Shown here piece by piece: positions 35,452 through 44,503 of a stretch of DNA of 64,000 bases. Under the pieces are notes generated by a model. It ran no database searches. It saw only the letters and a list, made by a program, of their open reading frames with translations, and was not told the DNA's origin. Both the position numbers and the translations under genes were made by a program. Position 1 is the stretch's first letter. Every line of letters begins with the position of its first letter. This DNA comes from Winogradskyella jejuensis (GTDB taxonomy: Bacteria > Bacteroidota > Bacteroidia > Flavobacteriales > Flavobacteriaceae), in NCBI RefSeq assembly GCF_900129745.1, contig NZ_FQWS01000002.1, positions 434,001 through 498,000 on the forward strand. Reading direction: 5' to 3'.

Positions 35452-36384
35452 ATGAAAGCCGTTAAAAATATTTTCCTAGTAGTCTGTTTAGTTTTAGTTT
35501 CAAGTATTCTCATTTTTGCCATGCAAAAAGGGCCTCAAGACAATATGATTGATACTCCAACAAAAGAGGTCAAAAATGGATATAATGTCTACGCTCTAGA
35601 AATGCCATCGGATTTAAATTTTGCTGGTGAAGCAGTGCCTATAGAAAATCCAGATATATATGAGCGTATGGATCGTGAGCTTTTGGTCAATACCTACTGG
35701 CAATCTAACGGATTGCTCATGTTTAAACGTGCACAAAAATATTTTCCTATAATAGAGCCTATTTTAAAAGAAAATGGTATTCCAGAAGATTTTAAATACT
35801 TGTCAGTCATAGAAAGTGGTTTAACTAATGCAGTATCTCCTGCTGGAGCACGTGGATTTTGGCAAATTATGAAAGCAACAGGTAGAGAAAATGGTTTAGA
35901 AATTAATAGTAATGTAGATGAGCGTTATCATCTTGAAAAAGCTACAAAAGTGGCTTGTAAATACTTAAAAGAGGCTAAAGATAGATTTGGAAGTTGGACA
36001 CTTGCAGCGGCATCGTACAATGCAGGTAAGGCAGGAATCGCTAATCGATTGAAAGAACAAAATGTTGATGATTACTATGATTTGCTTCTAGGTGAAGAAA
36101 CAGGTAGATATATGTTTAGAATTGTAGCGTTAAAGGAGATATTAAATAATCCAGTTAAATACGGTTTTAATTTTAGTGATAATGATTTATATAAATACGT
36201 TCCAACTACAAAGGTAAAAGTAGATACAGCAGTTACTGATTTTACAAAGTTTGCTGAAAAGTTTGGGATTAACTACAAAATCCTAAAAATCCATAATCCT
36301 TGGTTGCGTGAACCACATTTAAATAATAAGTCTAGAAAATTATACGAAATTGAGATTCCTAAAGAGGGTATTTATAAGCCTTAA
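35452..36384 (+). CDS. membrane-bound lytic murein transglycosylase (SLT domain)
   Basis: A 310-residue envelope enzyme that cleaves the glycan chain of peptidoglycan, leaving 1,6-anhydro-MurNAc. I chose the ATG at 35452 (MKAVKNIFLV), which begins a signal/anchor helix (about 6-23). The SLT domain spans about 95-215 with the catalytic E121 in VIESGLTNAVSPAGARGFWQIM and the later AAASYNAGKAGI motif. The C-terminal part (about 235-310) lacks LysM repeats of MltD. It lies 9 bases before cardiolipin synthase. Confidence 0.92.
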   Translation: MKAVKNIFLVVCLVLVSSILIFAMQKGPQDNMIDTPTKEVKNGYNVYALEMPSDLNFAGEAVPIENPDIYERMDRELLVNTYWQSNGLLMFKRAQKYFPIIEPILKENGIPEDFKYLSVIESGLTNAVSPAGARGFWQIMKATGRENGLEINSNVDERYHLEKATKVACKYLKEAKDRFGSWTLAAASYNAGKAGIANRLKEQNVDDYYDLLLGEETGRYMFRIVALKEILNNPVKYGFNFSDNDLYKYVPTTKVKVDTAVTDFTKFAEKFGINYKILKIHNPWLREPHLNNKSRKLYEIEIPKEGIYKP

Positions 36385-36393
36385 TTTCTTCTT

Positions 36394-37842
36394 TTGGACT
36401 TTATAAAAAATCATATCTGGGCGATACTTACTATTCTAAATTACATTATAGCAGTATCTGCAGTAATTACTATTCTTTTTAAAAGAATAAACCCCACAAA
36501 GACTTTAAGCTATATAATAGCCCTTTTGCTAATTCCCTTTCTTGGGCTTTTAGTGTATTATCTTTTTGGTCAAGATTATAGAAAATCAAAAATTTTTAAT
36601 CGAAAAAAGGTTTTAAATCAATCTACTGTCAAATCAATACAGGAAACAGCAGATATTGATGCCCATGTTGTAGATGATATTGAAGACCGATTAAAAGAGA
36701 AATCAAAGTTAATTCCTCTTATCTACAATAGCGAAAATTCCAAGTTAACTGTCAATAATAAGGTTACCGTCATTAAAGACGGAGACATGAAGTTTGACTT
36801 ACTTTTTAAAGACATCGAAAAAGCTAAGCATCATATTCATTTAGAATATTTTATAGTTAAAGATGATGATTTTGGTTTAAAGTTTCTTAATGTGCTTTCT
36901 AAAAAAGCAAAAGATGGAGTACAAGTGAAACTGATAATGGATGATGTAGGAAGTGATGTTTCAAATAATACAATAGCTAAGCTAAAAGAAAGTGGTGTTG
37001 AGGTTTATAAATTTATGCCAGTGCTTTTTTCTAAATCTACTGGAAAAATGAATTATAGAGACCATAGAAAAATTGTGGTCATTGATGGAGAGATTGGTTA
37101 TGTAGGTGGGATTAATATTTCTAATAATTATCTCAATGCAAACAAAACATCTTACTTTAGAGATACACATTGCAGAATTGAAGGAGAAGCCGTTAATCAG
37201 CTTCAAATTCTGTTTTTTACAACTTGGGATTTTGTAACAGAAAAAGATTTAAAGGTTTCTAGCGACTATTTTCCCAAGATAGACGATAAGGGCGATACAC
37301 CTGTGCAAATTTCTGCTAGCGGACCAGATACAGATTGGTCCAATATCATGGAAGCAATTTTTACAGCCATAACAAATGCTTCAGATTACATTTATATCAC
37401 TACACCATATTTTATTCCGAATGACGAAATAGTTACAGCGCTCCAGGTAGCCGCTAGAAGTAATGTTAAAGTAAAGCTTTTGGTGCCAAAGAAATCGGAT
37501 TCATGGGTAGCAGAATATGCCACAAACTCTTATTTAGAAAGACTTCTTGAGGCGAAAATTGAAGTCTACAGGTATACAAAAGGTTTTATACACGCTAAAA
37601 CAATGGTTGTTGACGGTATGTTTTCCACCATAGGTACTACAAATATGGATTATAGAAGTTTCAATATTAATTTTGAAGTCAACGCACTCTTCTATGATGA
37701 AAAAACTTCAAAGCGTTTAGAAGATTTATTTATTGAAGATCTAGAGTCTGCTGAAAAGATGGAGCTAGACTTATGGAAAAACAGGAACAAGCGCACAAAG
37801 GCTATTGAAGCTATTGCAAATCTAATGGCGCCTTTGTTATAA
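36394..37842 (+). CDS. cls: cardiolipin synthase
   Basis: A 482-residue inner-membrane enzyme of the phospholipase D superfamily, joining two phosphatidylglycerol molecules. Two N-terminal membrane helices (about 8-28 and 38-57) end in YYLFGQDYRK, typical of Cls. Both HKD motifs are present: H224/K226/D231 (DHRKIVVID) and H400/K402/D407 (IHAKTMVVD). The start codon appears to be TTG at 36394; no in-frame ATG gives an N-terminus with both helices. The convergent gene ends only 9 bases after it. Confidence 0.95.
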   Translation: MDFIKNHIWAILTILNYIIAVSAVITILFKRINPTKTLSYIIALLLIPFLGLLVYYLFGQDYRKSKIFNRKKVLNQSTVKSIQETADIDAHVVDDIEDRLKEKSKLIPLIYNSENSKLTVNNKVTVIKDGDMKFDLLFKDIEKAKHHIHLEYFIVKDDDFGLKFLNVLSKKAKDGVQVKLIMDDVGSDVSNNTIAKLKESGVEVYKFMPVLFSKSTGKMNYRDHRKIVVIDGEIGYVGGINISNNYLNANKTSYFRDTHCRIEGEAVNQLQILFFTTWDFVTEKDLKVSSDYFPKIDDKGDTPVQISASGPDTDWSNIMEAIFTAITNASDYIYITTPYFIPNDEIVTALQVAARSNVKVKLLVPKKSDSWVAEYATNSYLERLLEAKIEVYRYTKGFIHAKTMVVDGMFSTIGTTNMDYRSFNINFEVNALFYDEKTSKRLEDLFIEDLESAEKMELDLWKNRNKRTKAIEAIANLMAPLL

Positions 37843-37851
37843 GCTGCTAAG

Positions 37852-38430
37852 TTATCGTCTACTTCGTCTATTTTGTCTAGAAGAGGTGGGTTGTCCGTAT
37901 TGTTGACGAGGAATTGCAGCTTTTTTCATTTGCTGTTTCATCATCTTTATTTGTTCTGCAAGCATATCTCGCTTATCTAATTTTTGAGCTTCGGCTAAAA
38001 GTTTTTGCGCTTCTTGCTTTCTTCGTTTACTAAATGCAATACCAGCTAAATTCAATTTTGCCATAGCCAAATCATGGTCCATAGATAATCCTAAACTTAT
38101 TGCTTTTTTAAAATACTTTTCGGCTTCATTCATGTTTGTCTGAGAAACCATAACACCATTTAAATAATTTAGATAGCCTTGTTGTTTTTTTACCAAAGCA
38201 GCTTTTGGATTTTTAATTTTATCGAGCCATTTTTTAGCACCTTCAAAATCTTGCTTTCTTAATCTTAAGAAGGCTAATAAAATCATTTCATTTTTAAAAT
38301 ATAGAAAAACAAAGATTAGAGAAAGTAAGATATACATGATACCATTACCTATGTAACCTTCTGTAAATTGATATATAGCATAGCCTATGATTAAGGCGGC
38401 AATGACTAGTTTTATATTTTTATTGAACAT
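37852..38430 (-). CDS. membrane protein with TPR-like helical region
   Basis: A 192-residue protein with two membrane helices (about 6-22 and 28-48) then an all-helical region: EGAKKWLDKIKNPKAALV, QGYLNYLNGVMVSQTNMNEAEKYFKKAISLGL, LAMAKLNLAGIAFSKRRKQEAQKLL. This reads as two or three TPR repeats. The C-terminus is basic and Arg/Gln-rich. A -7 box TACCTTTG is visible at 38455-38462 on the minus strand. The function is unknown; TPR segments suggest protein binding. Confidence 0.75.
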   Translation of the reverse strand: MFNKNIKLVIAALIIGYAIYQFTEGYIGNGIMYILLSLIFVFLYFKNEMILLAFLRLRKQDFEGAKKWLDKIKNPKAALVKKQQGYLNYLNGVMVSQTNMNEAEKYFKKAISLGLSMDHDLAMAKLNLAGIAFSKRRKQEAQKLLAEAQKLDKRDMLAEQIKMMKQQMKKAAIPRQQYGQPTSSRQNRRSRR

Positions 38431-38496
38431 ATTTATACATTATTTTGCGGGTGGCAAAGGTAATAAAAACAATTAGAAATTATTTTAATCTAAGGC

Positions 38497-38526
38497 TTGG
38501 TAAAGTAAAAACTTGTTGTATATTTG
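38497..38526 (+). promoter_or_regulatory. promoter of rpmH
   Basis: TTG at 38497-38499, a 19-base spacer and TATATTTG at 38519-38526 match the Bacteroidota promoter form. A leader of about 55 bases remains before the rpmH ATG. Confidence 0.7.
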
Positions 38527-38588
38527 CACGCAGTTTTGGAAAGATAGCCAAATCAAGTTTTACAATCAAGATTTTAAATATATAAGAC

Positions 38589-38750
38589 ATGCCGAAAAGA
38601 ACGTTTCAACCGTCAAAAAGAAAGAGAAGGAACAAACATGGTTTCAGAGAAAGAATGGCTTCTGCTAATGGTAGAAAAGTCTTAGCACGTCGTCGCGCTA
38701 AAGGAAGAAAAAGATTATCTGTATCTTCAGAATTAAGACATAAAAAATAA
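38589..38750 (+). CDS. rpmH: 50S ribosomal protein L34
   Basis: A 53-residue highly basic protein, [19 protein letters not shown] at the start and [10 protein letters not shown] at the end, a full match to L34. It is too short for most gene finders. It has its own promoter at 38497-38526 and terminator at 38774-38801. In many bacteria rpmH precedes rnpA and lies near the origin; here it is followed by carB, so it is not in the usual dnaA-rpmH-rnpA arrangement. Confidence 0.97.
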   Translation: MPKRTFQPSKRKRRNKHGFRERMASANGRKVLARRRAKGRKRLSVSSELRHKK

Positions 38751-38773
38751 TGATTAACAATTGTTAATATTTT

Positions 38774-38801
38774 AAAGGTGTTACTTAGGTGTAACACCTT
38801 T
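38774..38801 (+). terminator. intrinsic terminator of rpmH
   Basis: An 11-bp stem AAAGGTGTTAC / GTAACACCTTT with a 6-base loop, followed by TTTTTG. It lies 23 bases after the rpmH stop. Confidence 0.85.
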
Positions 38802-38851
38802 TTTTGTACCCAATCGATATTTATTTTTGTAAACGAACATAACACAACATC

Positions 38852-41704
38852 ATGCCAAAAAATAAAAACATTAAATCTATTTTACTTATCGGTTCAGGTC
38901 CGATTATCATTGGTCAAGCCTGCGAATTTGATTACTCTGGTTCTCAAGCCCTTCGTTCACTTAGAGAAGACGGAATTGAGACAATTCTAATCAACTCTAA
39001 CCCAGCAACAATTATGACAGATCCGTCAATGGCAGATCACGTTTATTTGTTGCCTTTGACCACCAAATCTATCATCAAAATATTAAAAGAACATCCTCAG
39101 ATTGATACCGTATTACCAACTATGGGAGGCCAAACGGCATTAAATTTATGTATAGAGGCAGATGAAAAAGGTATTTGGGAAGATTTTGGAGTAGATATTA
39201 TTGGTGTAGATATAGACGCTATTAATATTACTGAAGACCGAGAGAAGTTTAGAGAGCTAATGACAGAAATAGGTGTAGGTATGGCACCACAAGCTACTGC
39301 TACTTCATTTTTAAAAGGTAAAGAGATAGCTCAAGAGTTTGGTTTTCCACTTTGTATTAGAGCATCTTTTACACTTGGTGGAGCAGGAGCTTCTATAGTG
39401 TACAACGAAGAGGATTTTGATGAAGCCTTAACACGTGGTTTAGAAATATCGCCTATTCATGAGGTGATGATAGATAAAGCTATGATGGGATGGAAAGAGT
39501 ATGAGTTGGAGCTACTTAGAGACAAGAATGATAATGTTGTTATTATTTGTACCATCGAGAATATGGACCCAATGGGCATCCATACAGGAGATTCTATCAC
39601 AGTTGCTCCAGCTATGACATTATCCGATAAAACGCAACAGAAAATGCGCGATATGGCCATACACATGATGCGCAGTATCGGAGATTTTGCAGGTGGATGT
39701 AACGTGCAGTTTGCTGTAAGCCCAGACGACCAAGAAGAAATAATAGCTATAGAAATTAATCCTCGTGTATCACGTTCGTCAGCATTAGCAAGTAAAGCAA
39801 CTGGATATCCAATTGCTAAGATTGCTGCAAAGTTGGCATTGGGTTACACACTAGATGAGTTAGATAATCAAATAACAAAATCGACATCGGCTTTATTTGA
39901 GCCAACACTAGACTATGTTATTGTAAAAATTCCACGTTGGAATTTCGATAAATTTGAAGGTTCAGATAGAACTTTAGGATTGCAAATGAAGGCTGTTGGT
40001 GAAGTCATGGGTATTGGACGCTCGTTCCAAGAGGCGCTCCACAAAGCCACACAATCTCTAGAAATAAAAAGAAATGGTCTTGGAGCTGATGGTAAAGGTT
40101 ATAAAGATTATGATACCGTAATCGAAAAGCTAACTCATGCGAGTTGGGACCGCGTATTTGTAATTTACGATGCGATTGCAATGGGAATACCATTAAGCCG
40201 TATATACGAGATTACAAAAATAGACATGTGGTATCTTAAGCAGTATGAAGAATTATTTCAACTTGAAAAAGAGATATCTACATTCAAAATTGAAAATATT
40301 GATAGAGAGCTACTTCTTGAAGCTAAGCAAAAGGGTTATGGTGACCGACAAATAGCACATATGCTAGGTTGTCTTGAAAGTCAAGTATACAATAAAAGAA
40401 AAGAACTTAAAATCAATAGAGTTTATAAGCTTGTTGATACATGTGCTGCGGAGTTTAAAGCGCAAACACCATATTATTATTCCACGTTTGAGTCTGAAAT
40501 GCAAACGGCTGACGGTGAAGTTACAGTAGCTAATGAAAGTGTTGTAACAGACAAGAAAAAAATTATTGTTTTAGGTTCTGGTCCTAACCGAATTGGACAA
40601 GGTATAGAATTTGATTATTGCTGTGTTCACGGCGTTTTAGCGGCTTCAGAATGTGGTTACGAAACCATAATGATTAATTGTAATCCTGAAACAGTTTCTA
40701 CGGATTTTGATATCGCAGATAAGCTTTACTTTGAGCCCGTATTTTGGGAACATATCTACGATATTATCCAGCATGAGAAACCAGAAGGTGTTATTGTACA
40801 ATTAGGTGGACAAACCGCTCTAAAGCTTGCTGAAAAGTTAGAGCGTTATGGCGTAAAAATCATGGGAACCACATACAAAGCACTTGATGTTGCAGAAGAT
40901 CGTGGTAGTTTCTCAACGTTATTAAAAGATAACAACATCCCATATCCGGAGTTTGATACGGCTGAAACAGCCGATGAAGCTCTAGCTGTGGCAGATAAAC
41001 TGAACTTTCCAATACTTGTAAGACCTTCGTACGTTCTTGGTGGACAAGGGATGAAGATTGTAATTAATAAGCAAGAACTAGAAGAGCATGTAGTAGATTT
41101 ATTAAACAAAATTCCAAATAATAAATTACTACTTGACCATTACTTAGATGGTGCCATTGAGGCAGAAGCAGATGCCATATGTGATGGTGAAAATGTCTAC
41201 ATCATTGGTATCATGGAGCATATAGAGCCTTGTGGAATACATTCTGGTGATAGTAATGCAACATTGCCAGCTTTCAATCTTGGAGAGTTTGTAATGCAGC
41301 AAATTAAAGATCATACGCACAAAATAGCCTTAGCACTTAATACTGTAGGCTTAATAAATATTCAGTTTGCCATTAAAGACGATATGGTATATATAATAGA
41401 AGCAAATCCTAGAGCGTCACGTACAGTACCTTTTATTGCTAAAGCTTACAAAGAGCCTTATGTGAATTATGCCACTAAAGTAATGTTAGGCGAGAAGAAA
41501 GTCACTGATTTTAATTTTAACCCACAACTTGATGGTTTTGCAATTAAGCAACCAGTATTCTCATTTAATAAATTCCCTAATGTGAATAAAAAATTGGGGC
41601 CAGAAATGAAAAGTACTGGTGAAAGTATCTTATTTATTGATAGTCTTAAGGATGATGAGTTTTATGACTTATATTCTAGACGTAAGATGTATTTGAGTAA
41701 ATAA
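38852..41704 (+). CDS. carB: carbamoyl-phosphate synthase large subunit, without allosteric domain
   Basis: A 950-residue enzyme forming carbamoyl phosphate from bicarbonate, ammonia and ATP for arginine and pyrimidine synthesis; the small subunit CarA supplies ammonia and is not in this window. Two ATP-grasp halves are clear: SGPIIIGQACEFDYSG (N) and SGPNRIGQGIEFDYC (C), with ERA motifs EINPRVSRSSALASKATGYP and EANPRASRTVPFIAKA. The protein ends about 25 residues after LGPEMKSTGES. The E. coli protein (1073 residues) continues there with an MGS-like allosteric domain, which is absent here, so UMP/ornithine control as in E. coli is not expected. Confidence 0.95.
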   Translation: MPKNKNIKSILLIGSGPIIIGQACEFDYSGSQALRSLREDGIETILINSNPATIMTDPSMADHVYLLPLTTKSIIKILKEHPQIDTVLPTMGGQTALNLCIEADEKGIWEDFGVDIIGVDIDAINITEDREKFRELMTEIGVGMAPQATATSFLKGKEIAQEFGFPLCIRASFTLGGAGASIVYNEEDFDEALTRGLEISPIHEVMIDKAMMGWKEYELELLRDKNDNVVIICTIENMDPMGIHTGDSITVAPAMTLSDKTQQKMRDMAIHMMRSIGDFAGGCNVQFAVSPDDQEEIIAIEINPRVSRSSALASKATGYPIAKIAAKLALGYTLDELDNQITKSTSALFEPTLDYVIVKIPRWNFDKFEGSDRTLGLQMKAVGEVMGIGRSFQEALHKATQSLEIKRNGLGADGKGYKDYDTVIEKLTHASWDRVFVIYDAIAMGIPLSRIYEITKIDMWYLKQYEELFQLEKEISTFKIENIDRELLLEAKQKGYGDRQIAHMLGCLESQVYNKRKELKINRVYKLVDTCAAEFKAQTPYYYSTFESEMQTADGEVTVANESVVTDKKKIIVLGSGPNRIGQGIEFDYCCVHGVLAASECGYETIMINCNPETVSTDFDIADKLYFEPVFWEHIYDIIQHEKPEGVIVQLGGQTALKLAEKLERYGVKIMGTTYKALDVAEDRGSFSTLLKDNNIPYPEFDTAETADEALAVADKLNFPILVRPSYVLGGQGMKIVINKQELEEHVVDLLNKIPNNKLLLDHYLDGAIEAEADAICDGENVYIIGIMEHIEPCGIHSGDSNATLPAFNLGEFVMQQIKDHTHKIALALNTVGLINIQFAIKDDMVYIIEANPRASRTVPFIAKAYKEPYVNYATKVMLGEKKVTDFNFNPQLDGFAIKQPVFSFNKFPNVNKKLGPEMKSTGESILFIDSLKDDEFYDLYSRRKMYLSK

Positions 41705-41713
41705 GTTAAAATC

Positions 41714-41742
41714 CCGACAAAAAGTGTAATTAACCGACAAAA
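41714..41742 (+). repeat. direct repeat CCGACAAAA upstream of the ankyrin gene
   Basis: CCGACAAAA occurs at 41714-41722 and again at 41734-41742, 20 bp apart centre to centre (two helical turns). It lies between carB and the ankyrin gene. This could be a tandem binding site; no regulator can be named. Confidence 0.4.
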
Positions 41743-41791
41743 TACTTGTTTATTGTTTTTTTTTCATAACTTGTAAGTTAATTGACTGATT

Positions 41792-42322
41792 TTGAACAAG
41801 AAAGTTTGTTTGTTTATTTTATTTCTTAGTTGTGTAACACTATTAACTGCGCAGCAAAATATTTTTGATGCTTGCAGACAAGGCGATTTGGATACTGTTA
41901 TTAAGATTTATACTATTGATGAAAATAGTATCAATATTCAAGAAGAAACTGGATACACACCTTTAGTTTTAGCATGCTATTACGGACATGAGAATATTGT
42001 TGAGTTTTTGGTAGATAAAGTAAAAAGCCTGAACGATAAAACATCTTATGGATCCCCTTTAATGGCAGCAACAGTAAAAGGTTACGACAATATTGTTGAT
42101 ATCTTATTAGCGAACAAGGTTGACCCAAATATTACTGATGAGCAAGGCGTCACTGCTGCCCACTATGCTGTATTATTCAAAAATTACGATATTGTTGAAA
42201 AACTGGTGAACGCTAATGCAGATTTTACAATAAAAAATAATGTTGACAAATCCGCTTTGGATTACGCACTAAGCCACAACGACGAAAAATTAAACAAACT
42301 ACTTAACCTCCAAAAATCTTAA
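41792..42322 (+). CDS. exported ankyrin-repeat protein
   Basis: A 176-residue protein with signal peptide (about 1-20, TLLTAQ) and four ankyrin-type repeats from about residue 24: NIFDACRQGDLDTVIKIY, TGYTPLVLACYYGHENIVEFLV, YGSPLMAATVKGYDNIVDILL, QGVTAAHYAVLFKNYDIVEKLV. The start codon seems to be TTG at 41792. It is translated 4 bases ahead of the DOMON protein gene, so the two are likely one unit. Ankyrin proteins of this size often bind a partner protein, which might be the neighbour; that is inference. Confidence 0.85.
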   Translation: MNKKVCLFILFLSCVTLLTAQQNIFDACRQGDLDTVIKIYTIDENSINIQEETGYTPLVLACYYGHENIVEFLVDKVKSLNDKTSYGSPLMAATVKGYDNIVDILLANKVDPNITDEQGVTAAHYAVLFKNYDIVEKLVNANADFTIKNNVDKSALDYALSHNDEKLNKLLNLQKS

Positions 42323-42326
42323 TGTT

Positions 42327-43157
42327 ATGAAAAAAATTACTTTATTATGCTTCTCAATTGTAACTAGTTTTGGATTTTCTCAAGTTATAACATCTGGTGT
42401 TATTGATTTAACAACTTCTGGTCCTAATGTAACTAGGAGTGTTAAATTTGATATTAATACATCTACAGACATAGTCACTATGACACTTGTATTTCCAGAT
42501 AATACTTGGTTAGGTATTGGTATGAGTCAGGGAACTGAGAATGATATTGCTAGATTTCAAAATATGGGGGATTTAGATGACGATGCTGTTATTGGTAGAA
42601 ATACAGGTATTGAAGATCGGAATATGCCTTCTGGCACAGGCCAACCAGCATTAGATGATTCTGGCGACATAGATGACGAATGGATTGTAACTTCTAATAC
42701 TCAAAGTGGAGGTGTAAGAACACTTATTGCGACAAGAGCTAGGGATACATTTACCAGTAACGATTCGGAGGATACAGTATTTCCGAATACAACACCCTTT
42801 GATATGCCATTTATTTTTGCTTATGGAGGAAGTTCATTTGGCTATCATGGCTCTGGGAATTATGGTGGTACCATGGCTAGTTTTTCTGTTTTAAGTAACG
42901 ATGATTTCCAACTAAATCCTGTGCGTTTTACAATTTCTCCAAATCCAAGTAATAGAGATTTAAATGTGGGTATAAACTATAACTCGAGTAGAGCATATAA
43001 CCTTGAGGTTTATGACGTGTTAGGAAAACAAATTTATAGAGGACAGTTAACAAAAGATAATAATTCTATTGATGCTTCCAATTGGAGAAGAGGTGTTTAT
43101 TTGATAAAGCTTTCTAGTGATGAGGCAACACAAACGAAGCGATTTATCAAACAATAA
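42327..43157 (+). CDS. exported DOMON-domain protein with T9SS sorting domain
   Basis: A 276-residue exported protein. Signal peptide 1-18 (FGFSQ). Residues about 30-190 read as a DOMON domain: SVKFDINTSTDIVTMTLVFPDNTWLGIGM, NDIARFQN, then FPNTTPFDMPFIFAYGGSSFGYHGSG; DOMON domains bind haem or sugars. Residues about 200-276 form a T9SS type A sorting domain: RFTISPNPSN, LEVYDVLGKQIY, GVYLIKLSSDE, RFIKQ. It should be carried to the cell surface. It follows the ankyrin gene after 4 bases. The ligand cannot be told. Confidence 0.85.
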   Translation: MKKITLLCFSIVTSFGFSQVITSGVIDLTTSGPNVTRSVKFDINTSTDIVTMTLVFPDNTWLGIGMSQGTENDIARFQNMGDLDDDAVIGRNTGIEDRNMPSGTGQPALDDSGDIDDEWIVTSNTQSGGVRTLIATRARDTFTSNDSEDTVFPNTTPFDMPFIFAYGGSSFGYHGSGNYGGTMASFSVLSNDDFQLNPVRFTISPNPSNRDLNVGINYNSSRAYNLEVYDVLGKQIYRGQLTKDNNSIDASNWRRGVYLIKLSSDEATQTKRFIKQ

Positions 43158-43176
43158 GCAGTCAAGAATTTTATAC

Positions 43177-43201
43177 AAAACCAACTATTATAGTTGGTTT
43201 T
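43177..43201 (+). terminator. intrinsic terminator of the DOMON gene
   Basis: An 11-bp stem AAAACCAACTA / TAGTTGGTTTT with a 3-base loop, followed by a T run. It lies 19 bases after the stop. Confidence 0.85.
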
Positions 43202-43260
43202 TTTTCATATTAAATTGAAATACAGTCTGATATAAAGTTATGAAAAATATTCAATTAGGA

Positions 43261-43797
43261 CTATAGTTTAATATCTACTCTGTAGGATTTAAGCGATTCT
43301 TTATAATCTTCAACCGAAAAGTTTTCCTCAGAAAACTCTAGTTTTCGCATTTTATTAGCTTCATTACGCTTAATCGCTTTTAAAAAGCGTTTTAATTCTT
43401 CTTCATTAGTAATTTTTAATCCTGGCACTTCTACGGTATTTCCGCTTTCATCGACGGCGACCATGGTAAAGTAAGACGAATTGCAATGTTTCTTTTTACC
43501 CGTTCTAATATTTTCTGACTCAACTCTAATACCAACGACCATAGATGAGTTACCAACATAGTTAACGGATGCCTTCATGGTAACCAACTCGCCAACTTCA
43601 ATAGGATTTAAAAAATTCACCTTGTCAACCGAAGCTGTTACGCAATACGATTGCGAATGTTTAGAAGCACAACTAAAAGCAATTTGGTCCATTAAGCTAA
43701 GTATGTAACCACCGTGAATTTTCCCTCCAAAATTGGTGTTAGAAGGCAACATCAATTGCGAAATCTCTATTCTAGAGGATTTTACAGATTTAAACAT
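43261..43797 (-). CDS. acyl-CoA thioesterase (hotdog fold)
   Basis: A 178-residue hotdog-fold thioesterase of the YciA/cytosolic acyl-CoA hydrolase type. Motifs: GGKIHGGYILSLMDQIAFSCAS, where the N-terminal turn carries the catalytic Asp, TASVDKVNFLNPIEVGELVTMKASVNYVGNSSM, and SYFTMVAVDESG. A further C-terminal helix-rich tail is present. It overlaps the DUF3307 gene by 8 bases and so is the third gene of a satD-DUF3307-thioesterase transcript. It hydrolyses acyl-CoA, substrate length unknown. Confidence 0.9.
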   Translation of the reverse strand: MFKSVKSSRIEISQLMLPSNTNFGGKIHGGYILSLMDQIAFSCASKHSQSYCVTASVDKVNFLNPIEVGELVTMKASVNYVGNSSMVVGIRVESENIRTGKKKHCNSSYFTMVAVDESGNTVEVPGLKITNEEELKRFLKAIKRNEANKMRKLEFSEENFSVEDYKESLKSYRVDIKL

Positions 43798-44503
43798 AAG
43801 ACTGAAGGTTTAGATAAAGTAATCCTATTAAAATAGCGATTCCAAAACTTATTAAAGTTCCAATAAGAATGTATTCTGTTAGTTTTCGCTCCTTTGAAGC
43901 CGTTAAATCTCCAAACCGAAAAACTGATTTAGCAGTAATTAAAAAGCCAACAGCTTCCCATCGACCAACAACGATGAATATAAAAACAAGTAGCCTTTCG
44001 AGTATTCCAATGTATTTACCTGCATCTTTTAGCGACTCGTTGCCTTTTGTAATCTTATTAATGTTCCACTTAGAAAAAATGGTTTTCATAATAATTGATG
44101 TCGGCTGAATTAATAACAGTACACAAATCAACAATAACAAGCTATTTTGAGTGATAAAATCGAATAAAACCAATTGGCCATTAAACACCCAAACAGCAAT
44201 AAAAATGGTTAGTAAATGAAGTAATTGGTCTAAGAAGAATAGTAACCTTTTGTTTTTCTTATTCTGAAGTAAAAGTTTTGCGGCATCAATACTATAATGA
44301 ATAGTCCCAATGCAAACAATTAAAGGCCATAACGTTAAGTCCCACACAAAAAGAAACATTAATACTATATGAATTAAAACATGAATGTAAAGCCATTTAG
44401 ACTTTAATTTTTGTTTCTCTTTATGTTTTACCCAATGTTGTGGCTGAAGAAAGAAATCGCCAATAAGGTGTGCTAGGATGAGTTTTAAAATGAGAAGAAT
44501 CAT
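43790..44503 (-). CDS. DUF3307 membrane protein
   Basis: A 237-residue integral membrane protein with about six helices. The N-terminus LILAHLIGDFFLQPQHWVKHKEKQKLKSKWLYIHVLIH is the DUF3307 signature, with conserved His, Asp and Gln that could bind metal. The function is not known. Its start overlaps the satD stop (ATGA, 4 bases) and its end overlaps the thioesterase start (8 bases). DUF3307 and SatD proteins are commonly paired, so they probably act together. Confidence 0.88.
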   Translation of the reverse strand: MILLILKLILAHLIGDFFLQPQHWVKHKEKQKLKSKWLYIHVLIHIVLMFLFVWDLTLWPLIVCIGTIHYSIDAAKLLLQNKKNKRLLFFLDQLLHLLTIFIAVWVFNGQLVLFDFITQNSLLLLICVLLLIQPTSIIMKTIFSKWNINKITKGNESLKDAGKYIGILERLLVFIFIVVGRWEAVGFLITAKSVFRFGDLTASKERKLTEYILIGTLISFGIAILIGLLYLNLQSYV

